Program-made: the position numbers and the translations under genes | Origin: Nocardia ignorata NBRC 108230 | Lineage (GTDB): Bacteria; Actinomycetota; Actinomycetes; Mycobacteriales; Mycobacteriaceae | NCBI RefSeq assembly: GCF_001612905.1 | Contig: NZ_BDBI01000018.1 | Location: 1 to 64,000 of the forward strand | Direction of reading: 5' to 3' | DNA length: 64,000 bases | Shown here: positions 8,718 through 17,107 of the stretch, in pieces | How the letters are laid out: each line of letters begins with the position of its first letter | Numbering within the stretch: the first letter of the stretch is position 1 | Notes under the pieces: generated by a model | What the model was told of the DNA's origin: nothing | Seen by the model: only the letters and a program-made list of their open reading frames with translations | The model's database searches: none

Positions 8718-9599
8718 GTGATCGAGGTATGGGGTGCGCGGGTCGCGGTGCGGTACGCGGACGGGCGCTTGGTGACGACGCCGCTGCGGGCCGACAACGA
8801 GATCGCCCTCGACGTCGGTGTGGCCGAACTCGCGCGGATCGCCCTGGCGACCACCGAGGACGGGCAGATGGCGTTGCTGCTGTTCTTCCGGTCGGCGGAG
8901 TTCGTGGTCGGTGGTGAAGCGACGCAACGGCATCCGGTTCCGGTGTTCCTGGAGACGGGGTTGCGTGAGCAGGCCCAGGTGCTGGTTCGCGCGGTCGAAC
9001 GCGATCTCGTCGGTCTACGCCGGGTGTTCCCGCCACGTCCGAGTCTCGTTCCGCCGCGCCCGCTTCTCGGCCCGAACGGCCCGCGACGACCCGACGTCGG
9101 CGCGGCGGCGGCCCGCATGCGGCACGCGGGCAACTGCGCACGCGAGATCGATACCCTGCACGCCGCCGCCCGCCCGGACGAGTACGTCCTCGAGCTGGCG
9201 CAGGCCGGGCACGAGGGCGCGCCGGGCCTGCTCGTGATCACCACCCTGCGGTTGCTGTTCGTTTCCGCGTGGGCGATGTACGAGTTCCCGGTGTCCGTAC
9301 TCACCGGCGCCTCGGTGCGGTCGGGCGCGGAAAACATGGTGACGCTGCGGATTTCGGGTGCGGGCACCGATCTGGACTTCCACGACTGGACCGCGACCGA
9401 CTTCGAGCGAATGGCCGAGGCGATCCGCCTGGCCTGCGAGATCGAGCACGTCGACGGATCGATCGCGCCGTCGCTGCCGTCTTCGGCCGACCTGTTCGGC
9501 GAGTGGCAACTGCTGGTGGAGCGGCGCAAACTCGGGATGGTCGCCGACGAACCGTTCCGGCGTCAGGCCGTCGGGATCATGCTGACCATGCCGGGCTGA
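8718..9599 (+). CDS. Hypothetical protein with PH-like domain
   Basis: A 293-residue cytosolic protein with no signal or membrane segment. The N-terminal 95 residues are beta-rich. The middle is an arginine/proline linker around FPPRPSLVPPRPLLGP. The C-terminal half contains a pattern resembling bacterial PH-like domains: GLLVITTLRLLFVSAWAMYEFP, then VTLRISGAGTDLDFHDW. A short helical tail (GEWQLLVERRKLGMVADEPFRRQ) recalls SHOCT-like oligomerisation segments. Start GTG 8718 has GGAGGGA at 8704-8710 at good spacing. An upstream in-frame start at 8601 would run into DUF5302. Function is unknown. It converges with the DUF1266 gene, overlapping by 23 bp. Confidence 0.68.
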   Translation: MIEVWGARVAVRYADGRLVTTPLRADNEIALDVGVAELARIALATTEDGQMALLLFFRSAEFVVGGEATQRHPVPVFLETGLREQAQVLVRAVERDLVGLRRVFPPRPSLVPPRPLLGPNGPRRPDVGAAAARMRHAGNCAREIDTLHAAARPDEYVLELAQAGHEGAPGLLVITTLRLLFVSAWAMYEFPVSVLTGASVRSGAENMVTLRISGAGTDLDFHDWTATDFERMAEAIRLACEIEHVDGSIAPSLPSSADLFGEWQLLVERRKLGMVADEPFRRQAVGIMLTMPG

Positions 9600-10437
9600 A
9601 CACCGGCGCCCCCGCGTGCAGCGCCACCCGCCGCCAGGGACTCGACGGACGGAGGTGCAGACCCGCGATCATCCGATGCCGTTCCGCCACTTGCCTTTTC
9701 GCGGCCGACAGATCCTGCGTGGCGGCCCAGAAGATGGCTCCGGTGAGGAAGCCGTCGCCGAACTGACGCCAGTTGCGATAGTGCTGACGCGCCCGGTCGA
9801 GCCCGGTGAGCATGTGCTCGAAGGCCTCGTCCTCGGTGAGATACCCGGCGGTACACGAGGCACGGGCGATGAACACCAGCCGCGCCAGATCCCAGGCGGT
9901 GGCGTCGTTCTGCAGCGGTGCGGGCAGGTTGTCGGTGATGCCGAGTTTGATGGCCTGCAACCAGGCGTCGTAGTCCCGGTCGATACCCGCCGGACCCCGG
10001 TAGCCACGGAAACCCGAGAGCGTGTGCAGGAATTCGCGGTGCTCGTCGGCCAGCCCCGACCGGTCGACCCGCCCGGTGTCGGTGGCCGCGGCGACGGCGA
10101 GCGGGTGGACGAGTTCGAACAGCGGCGCGTGCATGCCCGCCAGTAGTCGGCGGATGGTGTCGCGCGCGTCCTCGGCGTGGTCGACGCCCCACGATTCGTG
10201 CAGGCCCTCGATCGCGGTCTCGCGGCGCGTGGCGGAACTGCCGGGCTCCTCCGGCAGGAAGGCGACACTGTCGCAGTAGGCGCCCCAGCTTCGCCCGTAG
10301 TAGGCGCCGACGGCCAGCGCGCGGATCCGGTCGTCGTCGAGCGCCGCGCCCGACCACACATCGGGTTCGGGGTCGATATCCGCGCCGGGAAACCCGGCCA
10401 CGCGCGGTCGCCCGTGCACTGAGCCTGCCGATTGCAT
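9577..10437 (-). CDS. DUF1266 domain protein
   Basis: A 286-residue soluble protein. The DUF1266 pattern is clear in the second half: a W-D-L-A-R-L-V core (TAWDLARLVFIARASCTAGYL), followed by TEDEAFEHMLTGLDRARQHYRNWRQFGDGFLTGAIFW. Family members occur in many actinobacteria and enterics, often as paralogues, without a known reaction. The N-terminal half is helical and unassigned. The tail overlaps the end of the PH-like gene on the other strand. It diverges from the AraC regulator at 10541, with about 100 bp between. Confidence 0.7.
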   Translation of the reverse strand: MQSAGSVHGRPRVAGFPGADIDPEPDVWSGAALDDDRIRALAVGAYYGRSWGAYCDSVAFLPEEPGSSATRRETAIEGLHESWGVDHAEDARDTIRRLLAGMHAPLFELVHPLAVAAATDTGRVDRSGLADEHREFLHTLSGFRGYRGPAGIDRDYDAWLQAIKLGITDNLPAPLQNDATAWDLARLVFIARASCTAGYLTEDEAFEHMLTGLDRARQHYRNWRQFGDGFLTGAIFWAATQDLSAAKRQVAERHRMIAGLHLRPSSPWRRVALHAGAPVFSPAWSA

Positions 10438-10528
10438 CCAGCCACCCCTCCGCCGAGCCGAACGTTGTGTTGCCAGATCTTACGGACGGGCGGCCTCCGG
10501 CGGAACCGAGTGTGTCGGTGGGCGGTAC

Positions 10529-10534
10529 TACCGT
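10529..10534 (+). promoter_or_regulatory. -10 element of leaderless AraC-type gene
   Basis: TACCGT lies 12 to 7 nt before the ATG at 10541, the same geometry as at hisN and recQ. The intervening CGGGGG is not a usual ribosome site. Confidence 0.4.
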
Positions 10535-10540
10535 CGGGGG

Positions 10541-11227
10541 ATGGGCTACCGGGAACGTCGGTCACGAGTCGATCGCGCGGTGGTCTGGCAGCGCACCGGC
10601 GGGGGCGCGGGCCAGACCAGCGTGTTCCCCGACGGCTGCATGGACTTGATCTGGACCGAGGGCACCCTGATGGTGGCGGGCCCGGACAGCCGTGCCGCCC
10701 GGGTGCGTGCCGGTGCCGCCGAATTCGTCGGCGTCCGGTTCGCCCCGGGTGCCGCACCGGCTGTCCTCGGCGTGCCCGCCGTAGAACTGCTCGACCAGCG
10801 CGTCGACCTCGACACGATCGTGCCCGCCGCCACCGCCCGCGCACTGCTCGATCGGGTCGACAACTCGCCCGACCGCGTTGTGGCTCTCGAATCCGTCGCC
10901 GTCGACCTCGCGGCCGCGGCGCCCTCACCGGACCCGCTGCTCACCGACATCGCCGGGGCCATGGCCGCGGGCGAATCGGTCGCCCACACCGCTGCCCGCG
11001 CGGGACTGTCGGCACGCATGCTGCACCGCCGTTCGCTCGCGGCATTCGGTTACGGCCCCAAGATGTTGGCGAGGATTCTCCGATTTCAACGCGCACTGGA
11101 AACGATCCGCGCGGGCACTCCGGCCGCCGAGGTAGCGGCCCTGCACGGCTACGCCGACCAGGCGCATCTGTCCCGGGACGTCCGTGACCTGGGCGGATGC
11201 ACGGTGCGCAGCCTGCAACCCGGCTGA
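10541..11227 (+). CDS. AraC-family transcriptional regulator
   Basis: A 228-residue regulator. The N-terminal half is the beta-rich DUF6597-like sensor seen in many actinobacterial AraC proteins (TSVFPDGCMDLIWTEG, then VGVRFAPGAAPAVLGVPA). The C-terminal half carries two HTH motifs: SVAHTAARAGLSARMLHRR, and AEVAALHGYADQAHLSRDVRDLGG near the end. The target genes are unknown. It may control itself or the divergent DUF1266 gene. ATG 10541 is chosen for the TANNNT element 6 nt upstream. The Nudix gene follows on the same strand after 113 bp. Confidence 0.85.
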   Translation: MGYRERRSRVDRAVVWQRTGGGAGQTSVFPDGCMDLIWTEGTLMVAGPDSRAARVRAGAAEFVGVRFAPGAAPAVLGVPAVELLDQRVDLDTIVPAATARALLDRVDNSPDRVVALESVAVDLAAAAPSPDPLLTDIAGAMAAGESVAHTAARAGLSARMLHRRSLAAFGYGPKMLARILRFQRALETIRAGTPAAEVAALHGYADQAHLSRDVRDLGGCTVRSLQPG

Positions 11228-11340
11228 GCGTGCCCGGAAAGTCTCATTCGGCTCAACTGCGATACGAAGTTATGCTCACTGTGCACGCCCCGTCGCATGT
11301 GCCAGGCCCAGTCCGAACCACGACGAGAGGATGTGACCCG

Positions 11341-11829
11341 ATGATCGACGAATCCGTGTTCACCACGCTGCGTATCGAGGCCGAACGAGACGAAGTGCGC
11401 CGACTTGTCGTCGGCGCCGTCGTCGTGCGCCACGACCGGGTTCTCATCCTGCGCCGCCGACGATCCGACTTCCTCAGCGGACGGTGGGAGTTGCCAAGCG
11501 GCGTCGTCGAGCACGGAGAGTCGCTCGACGACGCCCTTGCTCGTGAGGTAGCCGAGGAGACGGGCCTCGAGGTCACCGGCGTCACCGACTACCTGGGCGA
11601 CTTCGACTATCTGTCCGGCAACGGCGCGCGCACCAGGCAGTTCACCTTCGTCGTCGACGTCGCCACCACCGGACCCGTGCAACTCACCGAGCACGACGCT
11701 CACCTGTGGACCAAGCTGGACGGCGAACCGCCGGTCAGCGACGAGGTCCGCGAGGTGCTCGGCCGGTATCGGCGGCGCCTGCGCGACCCGCACGGCTGGT
11801 CGACCTATCCGCTGGGCAACGGCGCGTAG
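11341..11829 (+). CDS. Nudix hydrolase
   Basis: A 162-residue protein with a complete Nudix box, G-x5-E-x7-R-E-V-x-E-E-T-G-L, centred on GVVEHGESLDDALAREVAEE about residue 55. This motif binds Mg2+ and hydrolyses a nucleoside diphosphate linked to another group. The RRRRSDFLSGRWELPSG segment is typical of MutT-like members, but the substrate cannot be deduced. AGAGGATGTGACCCG precedes ATG 11341 with a usable GAGG. Its last 25 bp overlap the end of the convergent VOC gene, so a read-through antisense effect is possible. Confidence 0.87.
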   Translation: MIDESVFTTLRIEAERDEVRRLVVGAVVVRHDRVLILRRRRSDFLSGRWELPSGVVEHGESLDDALAREVAEETGLEVTGVTDYLGDFDYLSGNGARTRQFTFVVDVATTGPVQLTEHDAHLWTKLDGEPPVSDEVREVLGRYRRRLRDPHGWSTYPLGNGA

Positions 11830-12203
11830 AGGTCGACACCGTGCCCGTCGGGGTCGGCGAGCGTGGCGTAGCGCTGGCCCCAGAAGGCGTCCCACGGCGC
11901 GAGTTCACCGTGGTATCCGGCGCCGACCAGTTCCTTGTACAGCGAGTCGACCTCGGCCGGATCGGCGCAGCGGAACGCGAGGCTGCTCCGGCCGGGGCCG
12001 CTGGGCGGTTGCCAACCGGGGGTGAACGAGGCGACCGTCGCCTCGGTGTCCAGCAGCAGCCGCATCCCACCCGACAGCGGAGCCTCGGCGTGCCCCTCGG
12101 TCTCACATCCCTCGGGGAAGTCCAGGCCGAGCGCACGGTAGAAGGCCACCGAGGTGGCCATGTCGGACACGATGATCGAGATGGCGTCGAGCTGAGGAGT
12201 CAT
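11805..12203 (-). CDS. VOC-family (glyoxalase-like) protein
   Basis: A 132-residue protein with the paired beta-alpha-beta-beta-beta modules of the vicinal oxygen chelate fold: MTPQLDAISIIVSDMATSVAFY at the start and YATLADPDGHGVDLYAPL at the end. Members include glyoxalases, dioxygenases and resistance proteins that sequester drugs such as bleomycin or fosfomycin. The histidine and glutamate ligands of true glyoxalase I are not obvious, so no activity is claimed. TACGCT lies 7 nt before the ATG, consistent with a leaderless transcript. Confidence 0.8.
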   Translation of the reverse strand: MTPQLDAISIIVSDMATSVAFYRALGLDFPEGCETEGHAEAPLSGGMRLLLDTEATVASFTPGWQPPSGPGRSSLAFRCADPAEVDSLYKELVGAGYHGELAPWDAFWGQRYATLADPDGHGVDLYAPLPSG

Positions 12204-12254
12204 GTCCGGCAGCGTATTCGGCGTGAAGGCCGGTCGTCTTGAACGAATCGGACA

Positions 12255-12668
12255 TCAACGCGCGGGCACGGGCACCAGTTCGGCGATGAGGTTGCCGATC
12301 AGGATCTGCAGGTGATCGCGGATCCCGCGTACGACCTCGATCGGTTGCCCGGCCGGATCCGACAGCACCCAGTCGCGATAGCTGATGCCGGGGAAATACG
12401 GGCACACCTCGCCACAACCCATGGTCACCACCACGTCGGACAGCCCGACGACATCGTCGGTGAGCGGCTTGGGCCGTTCACCGGAGATGTCGATACCGAT
12501 CTCGGCCATCGCCGCCACCGCGACGGGATTCAGTTCGTCGGCGGGCTCGCTGCCCGCGGTGCGGACCTCGATGCGATCGCCGGCCATGGCGCGCAGGAAG
12601 CCCGCCGCCATCTGTGATCGGCCCGCATTGTGGACGCAGACGAACAACACGCAGGGTGTGTGGGCCAT
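12255..12668 (-). CDS. arsC: Arsenate reductase (low-molecular-weight phosphatase fold)
   Basis: A 137-residue protein opening with VLFVCVHNAGRSQMA, the CX5R phosphate/arsenate loop. The DP motif lies near residue 107 (SDPAGQP). Relatives in actinobacteria are arsenate reductases that couple to mycothiol/mycoredoxin or thioredoxin. Additional cysteines (GCGEVC) in the TMGCGEVCPYFPG loop favour arsenate reductase over tyrosine phosphatase. AAAGGGCGACC precedes the ATG at 12668. A longer in-frame start is rejected, because family members begin at the beta strand. No arsR or acr3 gene is beside it. Confidence 0.82.
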   Translation of the reverse strand: MAHTPCVLFVCVHNAGRSQMAAGFLRAMAGDRIEVRTAGSEPADELNPVAVAAMAEIGIDISGERPKPLTDDVVGLSDVVVTMGCGEVCPYFPGISYRDWVLSDPAGQPIEVVRGIRDHLQILIGNLIAELVPVPAR

Positions 12669-12784
12669 GGTCGCCCTTTCGGTGCAGGGGCGAAGTGCTT
12701 GTGGCGCTTCGGATATCACCGCCATCATCGCATCTACCCGCGCGTGTGTGGGCGCGGCTACGGTGTTGTCCTGCGGTGTCCGCC

Positions 12785-14086
12785 TCAGTCGAGCGAACCG
12801 AGAACCCGGTTCACGTAGTCGTTGGCGAACACCCCGGTGGGGTCGAGGCGTTTGCGCACGGCCGCGAACCGATCCCAGTCGGGATAGCGTCCGCGCAGCG
12901 TCTCGGCGGTCTGGAAATGGTGTTTGCCCCAGTGCGGACGACCGTCGAACCGGTCGAAGACCGCTTCGCAGGCGCGCAGGTACGGTTCCCATTCCATGCC
13001 CTGGTACTGGTGCACCGCGATGTAGCAGGTGTCGCGCCCGCTCGCGGGGGAGAGGAAGGCGTCGTCGGGTGCCACCCAGCGCACCTCGATCGGCATGGGA
13101 GTACCGAATCTCTTTGCCAGCGTGATCATCTCGCGAACCGCCTCGGCCGCGTGCGCGCGCGGGACCGCGTACTCCATCTCGTTGAACCGCACCAGGCGCG
13201 GTGTGGCGAACACGCGGTAGGAGCGGTCGCGCTGACGGTTGTTGCTGCCCGCGACGGTGGCCACACGATGGATCAGCGGAACGGTCGCGGGAACGCGGCG
13301 ACCCACCCGGCACAGGCCGTCGTAGAGATGGTTGGACAGCAGGATGTCGTTGACCCACTCGCTCAGCGCGCCCCGCGGCTGCTCGGGCTCGTCCGTGCGG
13401 TTGAGCGCCTTGGTCATCACCACGGAGCTGTGCGCGAAGGCGAAGAACTCGAAATGGTCGTTCCCGTCGACGAATTCGTCGAGGTCGGCGAGGACGTCGG
13501 CCAGCGGCAGCGGCCGTTCCACGCCTTCGAGCACGAACGACGGCTCGAGCCGCAGGGTCGCCTCGGTGACGATGCCGAGCGCGCCGATGCTCACCCGCGC
13601 CGCGCGCCAGCCCTCGGGATCGGTCTCCTCGTTCAGTTCCACCACGCTGCCGTCGGCGCACAGCACCTGCACCGAGTGCAGCGCCGCCGAGATGTTGCGC
13701 AGGCGCGCCCCGGTGCCGTGGGTCGCGGTCGCGGTGGCGCCCGCGACGGTCTGGGTATCGATGTCGCCCAGGTTGGGGAAGGCCAGTCCGTGCTCGTGCA
13801 ACAGCGGGCTCGCCGCGTTCAGCGTCAGCCCGGCCTGCACGCGCGCGCGGCCGGTCGAGGTGTCGACGTCGAGCACCTTGTTCATGGCGCCGAGGTCGAC
13901 GAGGGTGCCGTCGGTGAGCACGGCGTCGGTGAACGAGTGGCCCGAACCGGCGACACGCACCGTCCGGCCCCGCGCCGCGGATTCGGTGACGATCCCGGCG
14001 AGTTCATCGACGTCACGCGGCGTCGCGACGACGGCGGGTGCGCAGCGCTGCTCGCCAGCCCAGTTCACCCAGGTGTTCTTGGTCAT
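12785..14086 (-). CDS. FAD-linked L-gulono-/D-arabinono-1,4-lactone oxidase
   Basis: A 433-residue flavoprotein. The N-terminal PCMH-type FAD domain shows VVATPRDVDELAGIV and VRVAGSGHSFTDAVLTDG. The C-terminal aldonolactone oxidase domain includes EVRWVAPDDAFLSP and ends near HWGKHHFQTAETLRGRYP, the HWGK motif of the ALO group. The enzyme oxidises an aldono-1,4-lactone, possibly to a vitamin C analogue, with an electron acceptor. Length matches the mycobacterial L-gulono-1,4-lactone dehydrogenase. ATG 14086 has TACAGT 7 nt upstream and no ribosome site, so it is probably leaderless. Confidence 0.87.
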   Translation of the reverse strand: MTKNTWVNWAGEQRCAPAVVATPRDVDELAGIVTESAARGRTVRVAGSGHSFTDAVLTDGTLVDLGAMNKVLDVDTSTGRARVQAGLTLNAASPLLHEHGLAFPNLGDIDTQTVAGATATATHGTGARLRNISAALHSVQVLCADGSVVELNEETDPEGWRAARVSIGALGIVTEATLRLEPSFVLEGVERPLPLADVLADLDEFVDGNDHFEFFAFAHSSVVMTKALNRTDEPEQPRGALSEWVNDILLSNHLYDGLCRVGRRVPATVPLIHRVATVAGSNNRQRDRSYRVFATPRLVRFNEMEYAVPRAHAAEAVREMITLAKRFGTPMPIEVRWVAPDDAFLSPASGRDTCYIAVHQYQGMEWEPYLRACEAVFDRFDGRPHWGKHHFQTAETLRGRYPDWDRFAAVRKRLDPTGVFANDYVNRVLGSLD

Positions 14087-14138
14087 GTGTCCAACTGTAG
14101 AGGACCAAGTGTGACCCGCGCTACTGAGGGAACGAAAA

Positions 14139-14816
14139 TCAGCGGCGACGACCCAGGCAGGCGGCCGATTTGGCCTGCTCCACCTCGGCGTCGGTGAGCG
14201 GCGGGGCGAGCAGCGGCCTGCGCGGCACGGCGTCGGTGCGCACACCGTTGAGCGCCACGGCCATGTACCGCTGCCACACGTCGGGATTGACCGGTGCGGC
14301 GAACTCCATGAACGAATTGACCATGTGGATCAGCGCGAAGAAGTCGGTGGTGGTGATGTCGGGATGCACCGCGCCCGCGTCGCGTGCCCGGTCGACGATG
14401 GCCGCCACCGACGGGCGGATCCGCTCACGCATCTCGGCGAACCGGGTCGGGTCCTCTTCGAGTTCGAGCACCACTTCGCCGAAGCCGCGGTTGGTCGCCA
14501 GGTGCTTGCAGGCGTGTTCGAAGAACTCGACGAGTGCCAGCCACGGGTCCGGATTGCGGGTCGCGGCGTCGGCCGCGTCGGCGAAGTCGACCATGTTCTG
14601 CTCGAACACCTCGACGATGAGTGCCCGCTTGTTGGCGAAGCGCCGGTAGACCGTGCCGACACCGACGCCCGCGCGCTCGGCCACGTCGTCGAGGGTGATT
14701 TCCAGGCCGTGTTCGGCGAAGAGTTCCCTGGCTGCGACCACGATGCGTTGCTGATTGCGGGCGGCATCGGCGCGCAGCCTGCGGGGTGCTGCGGCAGTCG
14801 TCGTGGCGTGATTCAC
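14139..14816 (-). CDS. TetR-family repressor
   Basis: A 225-residue regulator. The N-terminal HTH is canonical (NQQRIVVAARELFAEHGLEITLDDVAERAGVGVGTVYRRF, given in parts over residues 20-60), followed by a ligand-binding helical domain. It is divergent from the MFS exporter at 14947, the usual arrangement for a repressor that senses the exported compound. Two copies of the same inverted repeat lie in the 130-bp gap. GTG 14816 is the start, with TAGGAT 6 nt upstream and no ribosome site. Ligand unknown. Confidence 0.9.
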   Translation of the reverse strand: MNHATTTAAAPRRLRADAARNQQRIVVAARELFAEHGLEITLDDVAERAGVGVGTVYRRFANKRALIVEVFEQNMVDFADAADAATRNPDPWLALVEFFEHACKHLATNRGFGEVVLELEEDPTRFAEMRERIRPSVAAIVDRARDAGAVHPDITTTDFFALIHMVNSFMEFAAPVNPDVWQRYMAVALNGVRTDAVPRRPLLAPPLTDAEVEQAKSAACLGRRR

Positions 14817-14822
14817 AGGTGC

Positions 14823-14828
14823 ATCCTA
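14823..14828 (-). promoter_or_regulatory. -10 element of leaderless tetR
   Basis: TAGGAT on the minus strand lies 12 to 7 nt before the GTG at 14816. The bases between, GCACCT, are the opposite of a ribosome site. Confidence 0.5.
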
Positions 14829-14845
14829 CTCATTGCCGGATTAAG

Positions 14846-14862
14846 TGGAGGTGGTTTCTCCG
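14846..14862. promoter_or_regulatory. TetR operator copy 1
   Basis: TGGAG-N7-CTCCG, an inverted repeat with 7-bp spacer. It is the copy nearer to tetR, starting 41 bp before copy 2. Occupancy would cover the upstream part of the tetR promoter. Confidence 0.6.
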
Positions 14863-14886
14863 TTACTCTGGTAGCTTCGATTGAAG

Positions 14887-14903
14887 CGGAGGCTATATCT
14901 CCG
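14887..14903. promoter_or_regulatory. TetR operator copy 2
   Basis: CGGAG-N7-CTCCG, the same repeat and spacer as copy 1, located 44 bp before the MFS start codon. The 41-bp centre-to-centre distance is close to four helical turns, allowing two dimers on one face. Confidence 0.65.
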
Positions 14904-14946
14904 ATTATGCCACCGAAACCACCGACCTAGACCTGCAAGGGGAGTC

Positions 14947-16452
14947 ATGACCACCACACTCGACAAGGGGACGAGTCCCGCGTCCGGTGCGGACACCGGG
15001 AACCGGCGAGGCTCACACGCGTTGCGCTGGTGGGTGCTCGCCGTCCTCGGTATCGCGCAGCTGATGGTCGTGCTCGATGCGACGATCGTGAACATCGCGC
15101 TGCCTGCCGCCCAGGCCGACCTCGGCTTCGGCGACGCCGACCGCCAATGGGTCATCACCGGCTACGCGCTGGCCTTCGGCAGCTTGCTGCTGCTCGGCGG
15201 CCGCCTCAGCGACCTGTTCGGCCGCCGCAACACCTTCATCGTCGGCCTGGTCGGCTTCGCGGTCGCCTCCGCCATCGGCGGCGCGGCCAACAGCTTCGAG
15301 ATGCTGGTCGCCGCCCGCGTCGGCCAGGGCGTGTTCGGCGCACTGCTCGCGCCCGCCGCGCTCTCGCTGCTGACCGTCACCTTCACCGAACCCGGTGAAC
15401 GCGCGAAGGCGTTCGGCATCTTCGGTGCCGTCGCCGGTGCCGGTGGCGCGATCGGCCTACTGCTCGGCGGCGCGCTCACCGAGTGGGCGTCGTGGCGCTG
15501 GGCGATGTATGTGAACCTGATCTTCGCCGCCGTCGCGCTGGTGGGTGCGGTGCTGTTGCTGGCCAAGCACGTGAACGCCGCATCGCGGCCCAAGCTCGAC
15601 TGGCCCGGCACCATCACCGTCACCGCGGCGCTGTTCGGCATCGTCTACGGTTTCTCGCACGCCGAATCCCACGGCTGGAGCGACCCGACCACGTTGGCCT
15701 TCCTGATCGGCGGCACCGTGCTGCTCGCGGTGTTCGTCTGGATCGAGACCCGCGTCGCGCACCCGCTGCTGCCGCTGCGCATCGTCACCGACCGCACCCG
15801 TGCCGGTTCCTACCTGACCGTGTTCATCATGGGCATCGGCATGTTCGCGATCTTCCTGTTCCTGACGTTCTACATGCAGCTGTCGCTGCAGTACTCGCCG
15901 ATCATGACCGGTGTGGCGTTCATGCCGATGGTGTTCGGCATGGTTGCCTCCTCCACCACCGCGCCCTCGTTGCTGCTGCCCAAGGTCGGGCCGAAGGTCG
16001 TCATCAGCGGCGGCTTCCTGGTCGCCGCGGCGGGCATGGTGTGGCTCACCTTCATCGGTCTCGACAGCAGCTATGTCACCCACATCCTGCCCGCGCTCGT
16101 CCTGCTCGGCCTCGGCCTCGGTGGCGCCATGTCGGTGGCCTTCCAGGGCTCGACGGCAGGCGTGCAGCACGACGACGCCGGTGTCGCCTCGGCGATGGTG
16201 AACACCAGCCAGCAGGTCGGCGGTTCCATCGGCACCGCGCTGCTCAGCACGATCGCGGCCTCGGCGATGACCGACTACGTGTCCACGCACGAGCCCGGTC
16301 CACTGACCGTGGCCCAGGGCGCGATCGAGAGCTACACCACCAGCTTCTGGTGGGCGGCGGCCACTTTCGTGCTCGGCGCGATCGTGATCGGTGTGCTCAT
16401 GCCGAACAAGGTGCCCGCCCCCGCCGAGGGCGAGATGGTGCTCGCGCACTGA
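14947..16452 (+). CDS. MFS drug exporter, DHA2 (EmrB/QacA) family, 14 TM
   Basis: A 501-residue proton-coupled exporter of the inner membrane. It has the DHA2 motif LDATIVNIALPAAQADLGF in helix 1, motif A GRLSDLFGRRNTFIVG between helices 2 and 3, and the antiporter motif C region with GAVAGAGGAIGLLLGGAL. Length and hydrophobicity fit 14 transmembrane segments. The start is ATG 14947, with AGGGGAG about 6 nt before it; the longer frame to 14881 would cover the operator. It is very probably repressed by the divergent TetR and induced by a toxic substrate, which is not known. Confidence 0.9.
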   Translation: MTTTLDKGTSPASGADTGNRRGSHALRWWVLAVLGIAQLMVVLDATIVNIALPAAQADLGFGDADRQWVITGYALAFGSLLLLGGRLSDLFGRRNTFIVGLVGFAVASAIGGAANSFEMLVAARVGQGVFGALLAPAALSLLTVTFTEPGERAKAFGIFGAVAGAGGAIGLLLGGALTEWASWRWAMYVNLIFAAVALVGAVLLLAKHVNAASRPKLDWPGTITVTAALFGIVYGFSHAESHGWSDPTTLAFLIGGTVLLAVFVWIETRVAHPLLPLRIVTDRTRAGSYLTVFIMGIGMFAIFLFLTFYMQLSLQYSPIMTGVAFMPMVFGMVASSTTAPSLLLPKVGPKVVISGGFLVAAAGMVWLTFIGLDSSYVTHILPALVLLGLGLGGAMSVAFQGSTAGVQHDDAGVASAMVNTSQQVGGSIGTALLSTIAASAMTDYVSTHEPGPLTVAQGAIESYTTSFWWAAATFVLGAIVIGVLMPNKVPAPAEGEMVLAH

Positions 16453-16467
16453 TCCACCTGTCGTAAA

Positions 16468-16504
16468 CCGATGGCCCGGACCGAGACTCGGTCCGGGCCA
16501 TCGG
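16468..16504. terminator. Terminator hairpin after the MFS gene
   Basis: A 15-bp perfect stem: CCGATGGCCCGGACC (16468-16482) with GGTCCGGGCCATCGG (16490-16504) over a 7-nt loop. No T run follows, as is common for actinobacterial terminators. It lies 16 bp after the MFS stop. Confidence 0.8.
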
Positions 16505-16620
16505 CGTTCGCGCGTGGTGGCTGCTGGGGGTTTGCCGGACGCGCACCGCGCGCTAGTTTGTCGGGGGTACTCGATACCATGAGCAACGACCACCGTCGGA
16601 CTAGCAGGGGAGGGCAGTGC

Positions 16621-17043
16621 ATGGCATCGCGGCCCCCGGCGCTCGACCCGGCCGTCCTCGCGGCGATCTCGGTGGGCGGTGGTCTCGGGGCCACGGCCAG
16701 ATACGGTGTGGGCCAGTGGTGGCCGGTGCGTCCTGGGCAGTTTCCGTGGTCGACGCTGACCGTCAATGTGGTCGGCTGCTTCGCCCTCGGCGTGCTGATG
16801 GTCGTGGTAACCGAGTTCTGGTCGGCGCCGATGCTGGTTCGCCCGTTTCTCGGGATCGGCGTGCTCGGCGGGTTCACTACTTTCTCCGCCTTCGGCCTCG
16901 AGCTTCGTACACTGATCGACACCGGTTCGCCGGGCACGGCCGTGGCCTATCTCGGTCTCTCGGTCCTCGCGGGCCTCGGCGCGATGGCGCTCGCCATGAT
17001 CGGGACCCGCTGGGCGGCAGGCAGCGTGGGACAGAGCACGTGA
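16621..17043 (+). CDS. crcB: Fluoride channel subunit CrcB1 (FluC)
   Basis: A 140-residue, four-helix membrane protein that exports fluoride as a dual-topology dimer. The family marks are GATARYGVGQW, the conserved asparagine in TLTVNVVGCFALG, and GGFTTFSAFGLE, which holds the pore phenylalanines. The start is ATG 16621, with GGGGAGGG at 16608-16615. A second, diverged copy lies 64 bp downstream. Paired crcB genes usually encode a heterodimer whose subunits have opposite fixed topologies. No fluoride riboswitch was recognised upstream. Confidence 0.92.
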   Translation: MASRPPALDPAVLAAISVGGGLGATARYGVGQWWPVRPGQFPWSTLTVNVVGCFALGVLMVVVTEFWSAPMLVRPFLGIGVLGGFTTFSAFGLELRTLIDTGSPGTAVAYLGLSVLAGLGAMALAMIGTRWAAGSVGQST

Positions 17044-17107
17044 ATCCGACGACGGAAGGGGGCCACCCGATGGTCGCGATGTGGGCTCCCACGGCGGGAG
17101 GCGGGCG

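Noticed and set aside
16505..16620. Fluoride riboswitch ahead of crcB1
   Set aside because: The conserved fluoride riboswitch core was not found in this stretch.
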